From: Azospirillum oryzae
GTDB taxonomy: Bacteria > Pseudomonadota > Alphaproteobacteria > Azospirillales > Azospirillaceae
NCBI RefSeq assembly: GCF_008364795.1
Contig: NZ_VTTM01000003.1
Location: 248,001 to 312,000, forward strand
Length of the DNA: 64,000 nt
Direction: 5' to 3'
In this document: positions 27,396 through 36,932 of the stretch, one piece after another
Position numbering within the stretch: position 1 is the first letter of the stretch
How the letters are laid out: the number at the start of each line of letters is the position of its first letter
The notes under the pieces: generated by a model
What the model was told of the DNA's origin: nothing
Databases searched by the model: none
The model's input: the letters and a program-made list of their open reading frames with translations, nothing else
Translations under genes and position numbers: made by a program

Positions 27396-28613
27396 TCAGT
27401 CGCCATGATAGGGATCCAGGGCGTCGCGCAGGCCGTCGCCGAAGAAGTTGAAGGACAAGACTACCAGGATCACCGGCAGCATCGGCAATGACACCCAAGG
27501 ATAGGTTTCCACCGCCATCAGGTTCTGGGCGTCGTTCAGCATCACCCCCCAGCTGGTCGCCGGCGGGCGCAGGCCGAGCCCCAGGAAGGACAGCGCCGTC
27601 TCGCCCAGGATCATCGCCGGGATCGACAGGGTGGCGCTGGCCAACAGGTGGCTGGCGAAGTTGGGCAGCAGGTGGCGGCGGATGATGCGGGCCGGGCTGG
27701 CGCCCATCAGCTCCGCCGCCATGACGAAATCCTCCTCGCGGAGCGCCAGGAAGCGGGAGCGCACGGCGCGGGCAAGCGACGGCCAGTCGAGCAGGCCGAG
27801 GATGACGGAGATGCAGAGGAACACCGTCACCGGCGACCATTGCGCCGGCACCGCGGCGGACAGCGCCAGCCACAGCGGCAGCTCCGGCAGGGATTTCAGG
27901 ATTTCCGACAGGCGCTGTACCCCGGCGTCGATCCAGCCGCCGAAATAGCCCGCCATGCCGCCCAGCGTGATGCCGATGGCGAAGGACACGGCGATGCCCA
28001 GCAGCCCGACGGTCAGCGACAGCTGCGCCCCGATGGCGAGGCGGGAGAGCATGTCGCGGCCCAGCCGGTCGGTGCCGAGCAGATGCAGCGAGGCATCCGG
28101 CGGCGGACAGACCAGCCGCATCCGCAGTTCTGCCAGACCCAGGAAGCGGTAGGGCGCGCCGGGGCAGAAGAACCGGAGCGGCATCGGCCGGCTGGTGTCG
28201 GTCTCGTAGCGCCAGCGATAGTCCTTCAGGTCGGGATGGCCGATGGTCGGGTAGACGAAGGGGCCGATGAAGGTGCCCTCGTGGAACAGGTGGACGCCCT
28301 GCGGCGGGGCGTAGAGATGCTCCACGTCGCGTTCGTTGGCGCCGTAGGGCACCAGGAAATCGACGAAAGGCAGGCTGAGATAGGACAGGCCGAGGAACAG
28401 CGCCCCCAGCACCGCCAGCCGGTGGCGCAGGAAGCGGCGCAGCATCAGCCGCCCGGCCGAGGCGCCCGGATCGAAGCGGGTGGCCGGGGCGTCGGGCGCC
28501 TCCGGATCGGGATAGGGCCGGCTGTCGACGTAATGCTCCCAGCCGCCGTTCATGACCGGGCCTTTCATGCCCGGGTGTTCCGTGCCCGGACCCTTCATGG
28601 CCTCGTCTTTCAC
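27396..28613 (-). CDS. Peptide ABC transporter permease (YejE/DppC type)
   Basis: The 405-residue protein starts at a GTG at 28613 that overlaps the upstream stop as GTGA. After a 60-residue cytoplasmic lead and one membrane helix there is an unusual polar extracytoplasmic stretch of about 100 residues before the binding-protein-dependent permease domain (LGTDRLGRDMLSRLAIGAQL, then the EAA loop MAAELMGASPARIIRRHLLP). Such an insert occurs in YejE-like oligopeptide permeases. It is the last gene of the operon. Confidence 0.9.
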   Translation of the reverse strand: MKDEAMKGPGTEHPGMKGPVMNGGWEHYVDSRPYPDPEAPDAPATRFDPGASAGRLMLRRFLRHRLAVLGALFLGLSYLSLPFVDFLVPYGANERDVEHLYAPPQGVHLFHEGTFIGPFVYPTIGHPDLKDYRWRYETDTSRPMPLRFFCPGAPYRFLGLAELRMRLVCPPPDASLHLLGTDRLGRDMLSRLAIGAQLSLTVGLLGIAVSFAIGITLGGMAGYFGGWIDAGVQRLSEILKSLPELPLWLALSAAVPAQWSPVTVFLCISVILGLLDWPSLARAVRSRFLALREEDFVMAAELMGASPARIIRRHLLPNFASHLLASATLSIPAMILGETALSFLGLGLRPPATSWGVMLNDAQNLMAVETYPWVSLPMLPVILVVLSFNFFGDGLRDALDPYHGD

Positions 28614-29641
28614 GATTGCGCCTTCCTCGCCTTGCCCAGGCGGATGCGGGGATCGAGCAGGGCGAGCGCGATGTCGGAGACCAGCATGCCGACCAGCACC
28701 AGCAGCGAGATGAACATCAGGATGAAGCCGGACAGGAAGATGTCCTGCGCCCGCAACGCCTCCAGCAGGGCCGGGCCGATGGTCGGCAGGCTGAGCACGA
28801 CGGAGATCAGCACCGATCCCGACACCAGCGACGGCAGCAGCGAACCGATGTCGGACACGAAGGGGTTCAGCGCCATGCGCAGCGGATAGCGGGTCAGCCG
28901 GCGCAGCGGCGGCACGCCCTTGGCCTTGGCGGTGACGACATAGGGCTTGCCCAGCTCGTCCAGCAGGTTGGCGCGCAGGCGGCGCACCATGGCGGCGGTG
29001 CCGGACAGGCCGATGACGATGGTCGGCACGATCAGGTGCTCCAGCACCGAGCCGATCTTGGCCCAGCTGAGCGCCTGATCCTCGTAGCGGGCGTCGACCA
29101 GCCCGCCGATCGGCAGTCCCAGCCATTTCTGGCCGTAATAGAGCAGGATCAGCGCCAGCAGGAAATTCGGCGTCGCCAGACCGATGTAACCGACGGCGGC
29201 GGCGAGGTAATCGACCCAGCTGTTGGCGCGGATCGCCGCCAGCGCCCCCAGCGGGAAGGACACCAGATAGACGAACAGAACGGCGGCGAGGTTGAGGATG
29301 ACGGTGAACCACAGCGTCTCCCCCACCACCTCCGCCACCGGCTTGTTGAACTCGAAGGACCAGCCGAGATCGCCCTGCAGCAGGCCGTGGAAGCCGTTCG
29401 GCCCCGGCCAGACGCCGATCCAGACCAGATATTGCTCCGCCAACGGGCGGTCGAGCGCGTATTCGTGGCGCAGGAACTCCGCCTTCGCCAGACCGGCCTC
29501 CTGGCCGGTGGCGCGCAGTTCGGCGATCTGGTTGGACAGATAGTCGCCGGGGGGCAGGTTGATGACGATGAAGATCAGCATCGACACCACGACCAGCGTC
29601 GGCACCATCACCAGCAGCCGGTGCAGGATGAAGCGCAGCAT
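28610..29641 (-). CDS. Peptide ABC transporter permease (YejB/DppB type)
   Basis: The 343-residue inner-membrane permease starts MLRFILHRLLVMVPTLVVVS and continues FIVINLPPGDYLSNQIAEL, the standard DppB-type opening. The EAA loop region (YVVTAKAKGVPPLRRLTRYP) and the final helices are intact. It pairs with the downstream DppC-type permease, overlapping by four bases, and begins seven bases after the binding-protein stop. Confidence 0.93.
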   Translation of the reverse strand: MLRFILHRLLVMVPTLVVVSMLIFIVINLPPGDYLSNQIAELRATGQEAGLAKAEFLRHEYALDRPLAEQYLVWIGVWPGPNGFHGLLQGDLGWSFEFNKPVAEVVGETLWFTVILNLAAVLFVYLVSFPLGALAAIRANSWVDYLAAAVGYIGLATPNFLLALILLYYGQKWLGLPIGGLVDARYEDQALSWAKIGSVLEHLIVPTIVIGLSGTAAMVRRLRANLLDELGKPYVVTAKAKGVPPLRRLTRYPLRMALNPFVSDIGSLLPSLVSGSVLISVVLSLPTIGPALLEALRAQDIFLSGFILMFISLLVLVGMLVSDIALALLDPRIRLGKARKAQS

Positions 29642-29647
29642 GGGCGG

Positions 29648-31579
29648 TCACTCCCCCCCGCGGTGGCTGCCGGCCGGCTCCGGATCGGCCGGGCGGGCGT
29701 CGGCGAAATAGAACTCGTCGGGGCGGTAGACGCCGAGATAGGCGCCGGGATCCCACAGCCACAGCCCCTTGTCCGGGACGTTGCGCAGGCGGTTGCTGAC
29801 CGCGATGGGCTGCGGCGTCTTCGACACCACGCCGATGGCGAAGAGCTGGTCGGCATGGATGTCGAGCAGCGCCGACCACAGGGCCCGGCGTTCCGTCTCG
29901 TCGGTGGTGTGGCGCCAGCGGCGGGCCAGCTCCATCAGCTCCCGCGGAATCGGCATGTCGATGGGTTCACCGGCGCTGCCGGAGGTCTGGTAATACTGCC
30001 CCCATTTCGGCCAGCTGAAATTCTCCTGGGTCATCGGCGCCAGCTCCTCCGGGCTGCTGTCGGGGTCCGGGATGCCGTTGTCCCAGCCGCCCCACACCGC
30101 CATCATCGTCTGGCCGGCATAGACCCGGTTGCGCAGAACGTCGCGGTCCACCGTGCGCACCAGCAGCCGGATGCCGATGTCGCGCCAGGTCTCGGCGATG
30201 ATCTGCAGCGCGTCGGCCACCTCCGGCTTCTCGCCGGCGGTCTCGACGATCACCTCCAGCGGCCGGCCGTCGGGAAGCCGGCGGTAGGCGGCGCCGCGCG
30301 GGCGCTTCAGCCCCATCCCGTCCAGCAGGGCCGCCGCTTGGCGCGGGTCGTAGCCGGTCCACACCCCGGTGCGTTCCGGCTTGTAGAGCGGGCTGCGCGG
30401 CAGCACGTCGACGCCGCTTTCCTGCGCCAGCCCGAAGAAGAGCGAACGGTTGATGATGCGGCGGTCGATGCCCATCGACAGGGCGCGGCGGAAGCGGACG
30501 TCGCGCAGCACGGCGCGCCAGACCGGATCGTTGTAGTTCAGGTTGGGATAGAGCGCGATCTCCGCCGCCTTGCCCTCCGGCCACAGCAGGGTGCGGTAGT
30601 CGCCCTGCCGCTCCCCCGACACCAGCACCGGCACCTGGGAGAAGGTCAGCCCTTCGGCCTGGAGGTCGGCCTTGCCGGTGGCGACCTGGGCCGGGATCAG
30701 CCCGCCGGCCATCACCGTCACGTCCAGCCCGTCGGTGTAGGGCAGCTGCATGCCGCGGGCGTCGAAGCGGTGGTAATAGGGGTTGCGCTGGAACAGCAGA
30801 TGGGTGCCGGTGCCCTTGGAGATCGCCATCCAGGGCTGCAGCGTCGGCTCGTCCGGGTTCTCCATCCGGAACATGTCGTCGCGGGCGTTGTGCAGAGCCG
30901 CCCAGTTGCGGACCTTGTATTTGGCGATCAGCGGGGCGAGGTCGGCATCGCTGGTGTAGCGGGCGTGGAAGCGCTTCAGGTAATGGGCCGGGCGGTAGAT
31001 GAAGGGCGGCCGGGCGGCGGCCAGCGCCGGGAGGAAATAGGGGTTCGGCTCGTCCCAGCGGAAGCGGGCGGTGACCGCGTCGGGGAAGCTGACCTCCGGC
31101 GGCTTGCCGTCCACCAGCATGAAGCGCGGCGGGCCGGAGGGCGACAGCATCGGGTTGTTGGCGATGTCCTCCCACCAATAGCGGATGTCGTCGCTGGTGA
31201 ATGGGGCACCGTCGGACCAGCGGTGGCCGGCCCGCAGGGTCAGGGTGAAGTCGCGGCCGTCATGGACCGTCACGTCCTTCAGGATGTCGGGGACGATCTC
31301 CCGCGTCTCGGTGTAGCCGACCAGCCGGGCATAGCCGTAGAGCACGGCGATGCGGCTGTTGCGCCGCTGGGTGATGAAGGTGCGGATCCAGCCGCCGGAG
31401 CGGCCGAGGTCGCGGCCCTTCGCCTCCAGATCGACGATCAGCGGCTCGTCCGGCATGCGCTGGCGCACCGGCGGGATCAGGCCGTAGACGACCTCGTCGC
31501 GCAGGAGGGTGGGCTCCTGCGGGGTGAAGGCGGCGGCGGGAGTGGCGAGGAGGAGGGTGATGAGGAGGGTTGCGACCAC
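29648..31579 (-). CDS. Peptide ABC transporter, family 5 solute-binding protein
   Basis: The chosen start is a GTG at 31579, giving 643 residues and a clean signal peptide (VATLLITLLLATPAAA, cleavage before FTPQEP). The mature protein has the family 5 features: LTLRAGHRWSDGAPFTSDDI, VRFRRALSMGIDRRIINRSL and a long two-lobed body of about 620 residues. Upstream the frame stays open through palindromic repeat DNA, but that translation looks artificial. The repeat ends just before the gene and supplies a GAGAGGGG stretch that may act as its ribosome-binding site. Confidence 0.88.
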   Translation of the reverse strand: MVATLLITLLLATPAAAFTPQEPTLLRDEVVYGLIPPVRQRMPDEPLIVDLEAKGRDLGRSGGWIRTFITQRRNSRIAVLYGYARLVGYTETREIVPDILKDVTVHDGRDFTLTLRAGHRWSDGAPFTSDDIRYWWEDIANNPMLSPSGPPRFMLVDGKPPEVSFPDAVTARFRWDEPNPYFLPALAAARPPFIYRPAHYLKRFHARYTSDADLAPLIAKYKVRNWAALHNARDDMFRMENPDEPTLQPWMAISKGTGTHLLFQRNPYYHRFDARGMQLPYTDGLDVTVMAGGLIPAQVATGKADLQAEGLTFSQVPVLVSGERQGDYRTLLWPEGKAAEIALYPNLNYNDPVWRAVLRDVRFRRALSMGIDRRIINRSLFFGLAQESGVDVLPRSPLYKPERTGVWTGYDPRQAAALLDGMGLKRPRGAAYRRLPDGRPLEVIVETAGEKPEVADALQIIAETWRDIGIRLLVRTVDRDVLRNRVYAGQTMMAVWGGWDNGIPDPDSSPEELAPMTQENFSWPKWGQYYQTSGSAGEPIDMPIPRELMELARRWRHTTDETERRALWSALLDIHADQLFAIGVVSKTPQPIAVSNRLRNVPDKGLWLWDPGAYLGVYRPDEFYFADARPADPEPAGSHRGGE

Positions 31580-31590
31580 CCGGAGCTTTT

Positions 31591-31674
31591 CCCCTCTCCC
31601 CCCCGCTCTCGCGCAAACTTCGTTTGCGCTGACGCGACAGGCGGACCTGTGGTCCGCCGAAAGCGGGGAGAGGG
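31591..31674. repeat. Palindromic intergenic repeat, family 2, copy A
   Basis: An 84-bp element has outer C-rich/G-rich arms, a perfect GCGCAAAC-TTC-GTTTGCGC hairpin and a perfect GGCGGAC-(5)-GTCCGCC-type hairpin. A nearly identical copy is at 48990-49075. It ends 12 bases before the start codon of the binding-protein gene. Confidence 0.9.
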
Positions 31675-31730
31675 TCAGGGTGAGGGGGATGCATTGCAGG
31701 ATTTTCGCGAGCATCCCGCCGCGCGTCCCC

Positions 31731-31792
31731 CTCACCCTTCCCACCGCAGAGCGGTGGGCCCCTTCCCTCTCCCCGGGGGGGAGAGGGTGAGA
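31731..31792. repeat. GC-rich palindrome between ATPase and binding-protein genes
   Basis: CTCACCCTTCCC near 31731 pairs with GGGGGAGAGGGTGAG ending at 31792. An inner CCACCGCAGAGCGGTGG hairpin lies between. Together with the family 2 element it fills most of the 239-base gap inside the peptide transporter operon. Confidence 0.6.
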
Positions 31793-31818
31793 GGCTCCGG
31801 CGCCGCAAAAGTGCTTGG

Positions 31819-33567
31819 TCATGCCGCCCGCCTCACGAAATGTCCGGGCGCCGCTTCCACCAGCGGGGGCGGGGCGCCGTCGGGGGTGGGGCGGAAGGGT
31901 TCGGGCCAGAGGTCGGGGCGGCCGGCGCCCAAGGCCACGGTGGCGATGTCGATCGGACGGTCGACGTCCGGCTCCGGCGAGGCGGCGATCAGCGCGCGGG
32001 TGTAGGGGTGCAGCGGAGCGGAGAACAGGAGGGCGGGCGGCGCCTCCTCCATCACCCGGCCGGCGCGCATCACCGCGACGCGGTCGGCCAGCCGCGCCAC
32101 CACCGCCAGATCGTGCGAGATGAACATCAGGCTGAGGCCGAGCCGCTGCTTGATCGATTCCAGGAGGTCGAGCACCTGCGCCTGCACCGACACGTCGAGC
32201 GCCGAGGTCGGCTCGTCGCAGATCAGCAGCTGCGGGTCGAGGGCGAGCGCACGGGCGATGCCGATGCGCTGGCGCTGGCCGCCGGAGAAGGCATGCGGAT
32301 AGCGGTTGGTCCAGGCGGGATCGAGGCCGACCTGCGCCATCAGCGCCCGCACCCGCTCGCGCCCCTCTCCGCGGCCGCAGACGCCGTGGATCGCCAGCGG
32401 CTCGGCGATGATCTCGCCGACGCTCATGCGGGGACTGAGGGAGGCATAGGGGTCCTGGAACACCATCTGGGCACGGCGGCGGTAGGCGGTCAGCTCCGGC
32501 CCGGTGGCGGAAAGGAGGTCGAGCGGCGGTTCCCCGGCGGATGCCCGGAACAGCAGGCGGCCACCGGGATCCGGCCGCTCCGCCAGCATGGCCAGCCGCG
32601 CCAGCGTCGTCTTGCCTGATCCTGACTCGCCGACGATGGCCAGCGTCTCGCCGCGGCCGACCGACAGGTCGACGCCGTCCAGCGCGCGGATACGCTGGTT
32701 GCCGCGCTCGTAGGTCTTGGCGACGCCGTGGAATTCCAGGATGGCGTCGCGCACGTCCTCGCCCGGCGGCGCGCAGGTCATCGCGGGGATGGAGGGGGCG
32801 GCGGCCATCAGCTTGCGGGTGTAGCCGTGCAGCGGCCGGCCGAGAACGTCGGCGCAAGCCCCCGATTCCATCACCCGGCCGGCGCGCATCACCACCACGG
32901 CATCGGCCATGTTGGCGACCACGCCCAGATCGTGGGTGACCAGCAGCACCGCCATGCCGGTCTCGGCCTGCAGCTCCTTGATGAGGGCCAGCACCTGGGC
33001 CTGCAGGGTGACGTCGAGCGCGGTGGTCGGCTCGTCGGCGATCAGCAGCTGCGGGCGGGCGACCATCGCCATGGCGATCATCGCGCGCTGGCGCAGGCCC
33101 CCCGACAGCTGGAACGGATAGGAGCGGAAGGCGCGCACCGGATCGGGGAAGCCGACGCGGTCGAACATGGCGAGGCAGCGTTCGCGCGCACCGGTCCTGT
33201 TGCAGTTGCCGTGCAGCCGCAGCACCTCGATCGTCTGGTCGCCGATGGTGTGGAGCGGCGACAGCGCGCTCATCGGTTCCTGGAAGATCATCGCGATGCG
33301 GCTGCCGCGGATGTCGCGCAGGCGGGACGCCGGCAGGCGCAGCAGATCGACCGCCTCTGCACCCTGGCCGAACAGGATCGAGCCGCCGGTGACCGTCGCC
33401 CCGCGCGGCAGGATGCCGAGGATGCTGCGGCAGGTCAGCGTCTTGCCCGATCCGGACTCGCCGACCAGCGCGACGCTCTGCCCGGCGCCGATGGAAAAGC
33501 CGACGCCGTCGACCACCGGGCGGGGGGCGTTGCGGAAGCGGATCGTCAGGCCTTCGACGGTCAGCAT
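31819..33567 (-). CDS. Peptide ABC transporter, fused dual ATPase (YejF type)
   Basis: The 582-residue protein contains two complete ABC ATPase domains. The first has Walker [11 protein letters not shown], signature [15 protein letters not shown] and Walker [13 protein letters not shown]. The second has [27 protein letters not shown] and [12 protein letters not shown]. Each is followed by the short C-terminal oligopeptide-ATPase motif ([24 protein letters not shown]). It is the first gene of the operon. A GGAGACACC ribosome-binding site precedes the ATG. Confidence 0.95.
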   Translation of the reverse strand: MLTVEGLTIRFRNAPRPVVDGVGFSIGAGQSVALVGESGSGKTLTCRSILGILPRGATVTGGSILFGQGAEAVDLLRLPASRLRDIRGSRIAMIFQEPMSALSPLHTIGDQTIEVLRLHGNCNRTGARERCLAMFDRVGFPDPVRAFRSYPFQLSGGLRQRAMIAMAMVARPQLLIADEPTTALDVTLQAQVLALIKELQAETGMAVLLVTHDLGVVANMADAVVVMRAGRVMESGACADVLGRPLHGYTRKLMAAAPSIPAMTCAPPGEDVRDAILEFHGVAKTYERGNQRIRALDGVDLSVGRGETLAIVGESGSGKTTLARLAMLAERPDPGGRLLFRASAGEPPLDLLSATGPELTAYRRRAQMVFQDPYASLSPRMSVGEIIAEPLAIHGVCGRGEGRERVRALMAQVGLDPAWTNRYPHAFSGGQRQRIGIARALALDPQLLICDEPTSALDVSVQAQVLDLLESIKQRLGLSLMFISHDLAVVARLADRVAVMRAGRVMEEAPPALLFSAPLHPYTRALIAASPEPDVDRPIDIATVALGAGRPDLWPEPFRPTPDGAPPPLVEAAPGHFVRRAA

Positions 33568-33600
33568 CTTGGTGTCTCCAGGCTCATCGCATCCCTTGCC

Positions 33601-33743
33601 TCACCCCTCACCCTTCCCAAGCTCCGCCTGGCCCCCGAAGTCGCTCGCAAGTCTCGCGACTGCATTCCGCCTGGGATCGCCTTCGGCGTTCGCCCGGCCT
33701 GCGGCCGTCGGCTCCATGCCCTCTTCCCGGGGCGGGAGAGGAG
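33601..33743. repeat. GC-rich palindromic repeat overlapping the 3' end of a gene
   Basis: CTCACCCTTCCC at the left, inner inverted segments around TCGCGAC and GGCCTGCGGCC, and a CCTCTTCCCGGGGCGGGAGAGG hairpin-like right end resemble the other intergenic repeats. Here the repeat lies inside the reading frame of the ABC-like gene and encodes its last 45-50 residues. Confidence 0.6.
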
Positions 33744-36700
33744 TTTGGGTCGCAGGAGGCGGGACGGCCGGCGCTTCGCTGGTCAGGCGCTTGCCGACCT
33801 GCTGGATCACCCGCAGCGGCAAATCCGGCACCGACGACAGCAGCCGCAGCATGTTCGCCCCGTCCAGCCGCAGCAGACGCAGGTCGGTGCGGGCACGGAT
33901 GGTGGAGAAGCGGCGGACGCCGGCCAGAAGCTCCAGATCGCCGATCACCTCGGGCGGCTTGATGTAGGCGATGTGCAGCGGCGGCTGGTTGTCCGGCATC
34001 AGCCGCACCAGCTCCGCCTCGCCTTCCGCCAGGACGAAGGTGAATTCCGACTGCTCGCCGCTGCGGTAGATGAAATCGCCGGCCGCCACCGTGCGCCATT
34101 CCGACGCCGTCAGCAGGCGGCGCAGAACCGTTTCCGGCAGGTCGGAGAAGACGGGGGAGCGCGACAGCAGGCGCAGGGCCGGCTCGTCGGTCTCCTCCGC
34201 CTCGCCCGGCATGGTGTCCTCGTCGTGGTCGGCGCCATGCTGGCCGCGCCGGACCAGCCGGCCGTCCTCCAGGTCGTAGAGCGCGTCGAAGGCCGGGTTG
34301 TCGGCGATCCGCTCCTCCAGCACGATCAGGGTCATGGTCGGCAGCAGTTCCTTCATGCGCAGGAAGATGCGCAGCCGCTCCTCCGGATCGTAGCTGTTGA
34401 GCGCCTGATAGATGACGAAGATGTCGGGCTTCTTCATCAGGCCGCGGATCAGCTGCACCCGCTGGCGCACGCTGATCGGCAGCAGCGAGCCGCCGATGCC
34501 AACCTCGCCCAGCGCCACCAGGATCAGCACGAAGGCGCGCGCGTCGGTCCGCTCCAGCGCCTCGTCCACCAGTGCCCGCAGCTGGGTGATGGCGCGCGGA
34601 TCCTCCGTCGTGATGCGGCCGAACAGCAGATTGTCCATCACGTTCAGGCGCGGGTGGTAGAGGTCGGGATCGAAGACGGCGACCTTGTCGCGCAGCTCGT
34701 AAGGCATCTCGTTCAGCAGGCTGTGGCGGATCGCCATGATCGCCTCGCGCTCCGCCGGGGGCACGAAGTCCATTCCGTCGCGCTTGGGCACGATCATCAG
34801 GAACATGGTGGCGAACAGCAGGGTGTCCGCCTCCTGATGGCGGCGCTGCGGCCGTTCGGAGCGGCGCTTCAGCCGGGTGACCGCCTCCACCAGCTCCTCG
34901 AACAGGGAGTCGTCGATGTGCGGGTAGCGCATGATCATGACGTCGCCGTCGGCGCTGTCGCGATAGACGCCGACCACCCGCATGGCGAAGCGGCGGCCGA
35001 TGCGGACGGCGGAGTCCCACAGCCCGTAGGTCTCCATCAGCTCGCGGACGGTCGGGTTGCAGACCATGCGGGCGACCGTCAGCCGCTTGCCGTCCGGCAG
35101 GCCGAACAGCATGTTCTCCGCAAGGCTGGCGTAGGGGTTGAAGCAATCGCGCTCGAAGCGGGCCAGCAGCTTGTCCATCCCGCGTTCGGTGATGGCGTCG
35201 CGCAGCCAGTGGCGGGCGCGCAGCAGCGGCTGGGCGACGAAGGGGTAGTCGTCGGGATCGAACACCTCGCGCAGGCCGCGCTGGTAGACGGCGGTCTCGC
35301 CGCCGGTCGCCGCCAGGCATTGCATGAACCAGGGCCGCAGGCTGGTCCAGTCGGTGGCGCCGATCATGCCGAAGTCGGTCCAGATCCCCTCCATGCTGTC
35401 GGTGGAGTTGCCCGACGCCTCGGCCTCCACGATCTCGCGCCGGCGGGCGGGCGACATGCTGTCCGGATCGTCGGCCGGCGGGCGGTGGCGCAGCCCGTAG
35501 GTGATGTTCTGCATCATGCTGCCGGTGAACATGCGCGGCTCGGGGCTGGCATAGGCCATGCGGCGTCCCAGCAGTTCCAGCGGGATGGTTTCCAGCGACA
35601 GGTCGCCGATGGTGATCCGGCCGGATGTCGGCGGCGACAGCCGCACCAGCACCTCGGCCAGACGGCGCAGCGCCAGCGCGTTGGTGCCGGCGATGCCGAC
35701 CAGCGAGCCCGGCGGCACCTCCAGCGACAGGCGCTGCAGCATGCGGTCGCCATATTCGTTGGCCCAGGTCACCGCCTCCAGCCGCAAGGGGGCCTTGAGG
35801 TCGGCGGGGGTGGCGGGCGTCGGCGGCGTCCACTCGAACAGGAAGGGGGGCGAGAACTGGTCGGCGATCTGCTCGTACTTGATCTGGGCGTCGATCATGT
35901 TCTGGTAATAGTCGAGCAGCTCCTTCCAGGGGGCGGTCAGGTCCTTGAAGGCGGAGAGTGCCGCCACCAGCGCACCGATGGACATGTTTCCATGCAGGAC
36001 CAGATAACCGCCGATGGAGAACAGGAAGAAGGGGGTAATCTGGTTGATGAAGTTGTTCAGGAACTTGACGAAATACTTGCGCTTGTAGATCTCAAGGCGG
36101 ATCCAGTAGATGCTGCCGAGATACTGGGAAAATTCCGCCAGCACGTAGCGGACGGTGCCGTTGACGCGGACCTCGCGGACGTTCTCCACGCTTTCGCCGA
36201 TGCGTTCGGACAGCTGGCGGACCTTGCGCACCCGCTCCTTGCCCAGCAGCTTCACCTTCATCTGAAGCTTCGGGATGATGTAGGCCTGCACCGGGATCAG
36301 CGCGACCGACACCAGACCGATGGTCGGCTGCTGGATGAACAGGAACAGCAGGATGGTCAGCATCGTGCCGCCCTGGTAGAGCGGCTGGGCGAAGGAATCG
36401 CCGATGAAGCCGGCCAGCGGTTCGGTCTCCGCCGAGATGGTGGAGATCAGCTCTCCCTGGCTGACCTTGGAGAAATGCGGCAGCGGGAAGCGCAGCATGC
36501 GGTCCAGCAGCATGAAGCGCAGGCGCCGCACCTGCCGTTCGCCGACCACGCCCTTGAAGGTGTTGATCCGCATCTTGAAGGCGCCGTTGGCCAGCACCAG
36601 CGCCAGGAAGGTGAAGCACAGCACCAGCAGATAGGTCACCGGCCCCATGGCGACGCCGAGGATCTCGCGCACCGGCTGGGGATCGGACAAGGCCCGGTTG

Positions 36701-36825
36701 ATGATGATCTTCGGCAGTTCAAGCGAGGCGTAGAGCACCGGGAAGGACGCGACCGTCAACAGGGCGAGCAGGATCTGCTGGCGTCCGCTGTGCTTCCAAA
36801 TGAACTGAAATATGTTGCGGTCCAT
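33601..36825 (-). CDS. ABC transporter-like protein with degenerate ATPase and cNMP-binding domain
   Basis: The start at 36825 gives 1074 residues. Residues about 15-310 are an ABC exporter-type membrane domain of six helices. The nucleotide-binding region from about 350 lacks every catalytic motif. The Walker A position reads GIAGTNAL (about 377-384), with no GK[ST]. The signature reads LPISVRQRVQLIRGL (about 782-796). Walker B is IFVIYQAL, so aspartate is Y806 and the glutamate is Q807. The H-loop reads LIVLEER. About 300 extra residues separate the two halves. A Crp-like cyclic-nucleotide-binding domain (SDLPETVLRRLLTASEWRTV, RSGEQSEFTFVLAEGEAEL) spans about 880-1005. The tail is encoded by repeat DNA. 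Its function is unknown; ATP-driven transport by itself looks unlikely. Confidence 0.82.
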   Translation of the reverse strand: MDRNIFQFIWKHSGRQQILLALLTVASFPVLYASLELPKIIINRALSDPQPVREILGVAMGPVTYLLVLCFTFLALVLANGAFKMRINTFKGVVGERQVRRLRFMLLDRMLRFPLPHFSKVSQGELISTISAETEPLAGFIGDSFAQPLYQGGTMLTILLFLFIQQPTIGLVSVALIPVQAYIIPKLQMKVKLLGKERVRKVRQLSERIGESVENVREVRVNGTVRYVLAEFSQYLGSIYWIRLEIYKRKYFVKFLNNFINQITPFFLFSIGGYLVLHGNMSIGALVAALSAFKDLTAPWKELLDYYQNMIDAQIKYEQIADQFSPPFLFEWTPPTPATPADLKAPLRLEAVTWANEYGDRMLQRLSLEVPPGSLVGIAGTNALALRRLAEVLVRLSPPTSGRITIGDLSLETIPLELLGRRMAYASPEPRMFTGSMMQNITYGLRHRPPADDPDSMSPARRREIVEAEASGNSTDSMEGIWTDFGMIGATDWTSLRPWFMQCLAATGGETAVYQRGLREVFDPDDYPFVAQPLLRARHWLRDAITERGMDKLLARFERDCFNPYASLAENMLFGLPDGKRLTVARMVCNPTVRELMETYGLWDSAVRIGRRFAMRVVGVYRDSADGDVMIMRYPHIDDSLFEELVEAVTRLKRRSERPQRRHQEADTLLFATMFLMIVPKRDGMDFVPPAEREAIMAIRHSLLNEMPYELRDKVAVFDPDLYHPRLNVMDNLLFGRITTEDPRAITQLRALVDEALERTDARAFVLILVALGEVGIGGSLLPISVRQRVQLIRGLMKKPDIFVIYQALNSYDPEERLRIFLRMKELLPTMTLIVLEERIADNPAFDALYDLEDGRLVRRGQHGADHDEDTMPGEAEETDEPALRLLSRSPVFSDLPETVLRRLLTASEWRTVAAGDFIYRSGEQSEFTFVLAEGEAELVRLMPDNQPPLHIAYIKPPEVIGDLELLAGVRRFSTIRARTDLRLLRLDGANMLRLLSSVPDLPLRVIQQVGKRLTSEAPAVPPPATQTPLPPREEGMEPTAAGRANAEGDPRRNAVARLASDFGGQAELGKGEG

Positions 36826-36932
36826 CAATGGCCTTCAGCGTCGCGGCCGGTGAGGGCCGCAGGGGTCGCGCGCGGGGATGAAGGACGGAAGATTGGCGTC
36901 GGCCGGGCCATTTTCCACTGATGACGCTCCGC

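Noticed and set aside
31580..32857. N-terminal extension of the peptide binding protein through repeat DNA and the ATPase gene
   Set aside because: The extension translates palindromic repeat and antisense ATPase sequence, and a normal signal peptide begins at the GTG at 31579.
32728..36921. Very long plus-strand frame (about 1400 codons) opposite the peptide ATPase and ABC-like genes
   Set aside because: Its translation is a histidine/glutamine/glycine-rich shadow. The minus-strand frames have clear domains and codon use.
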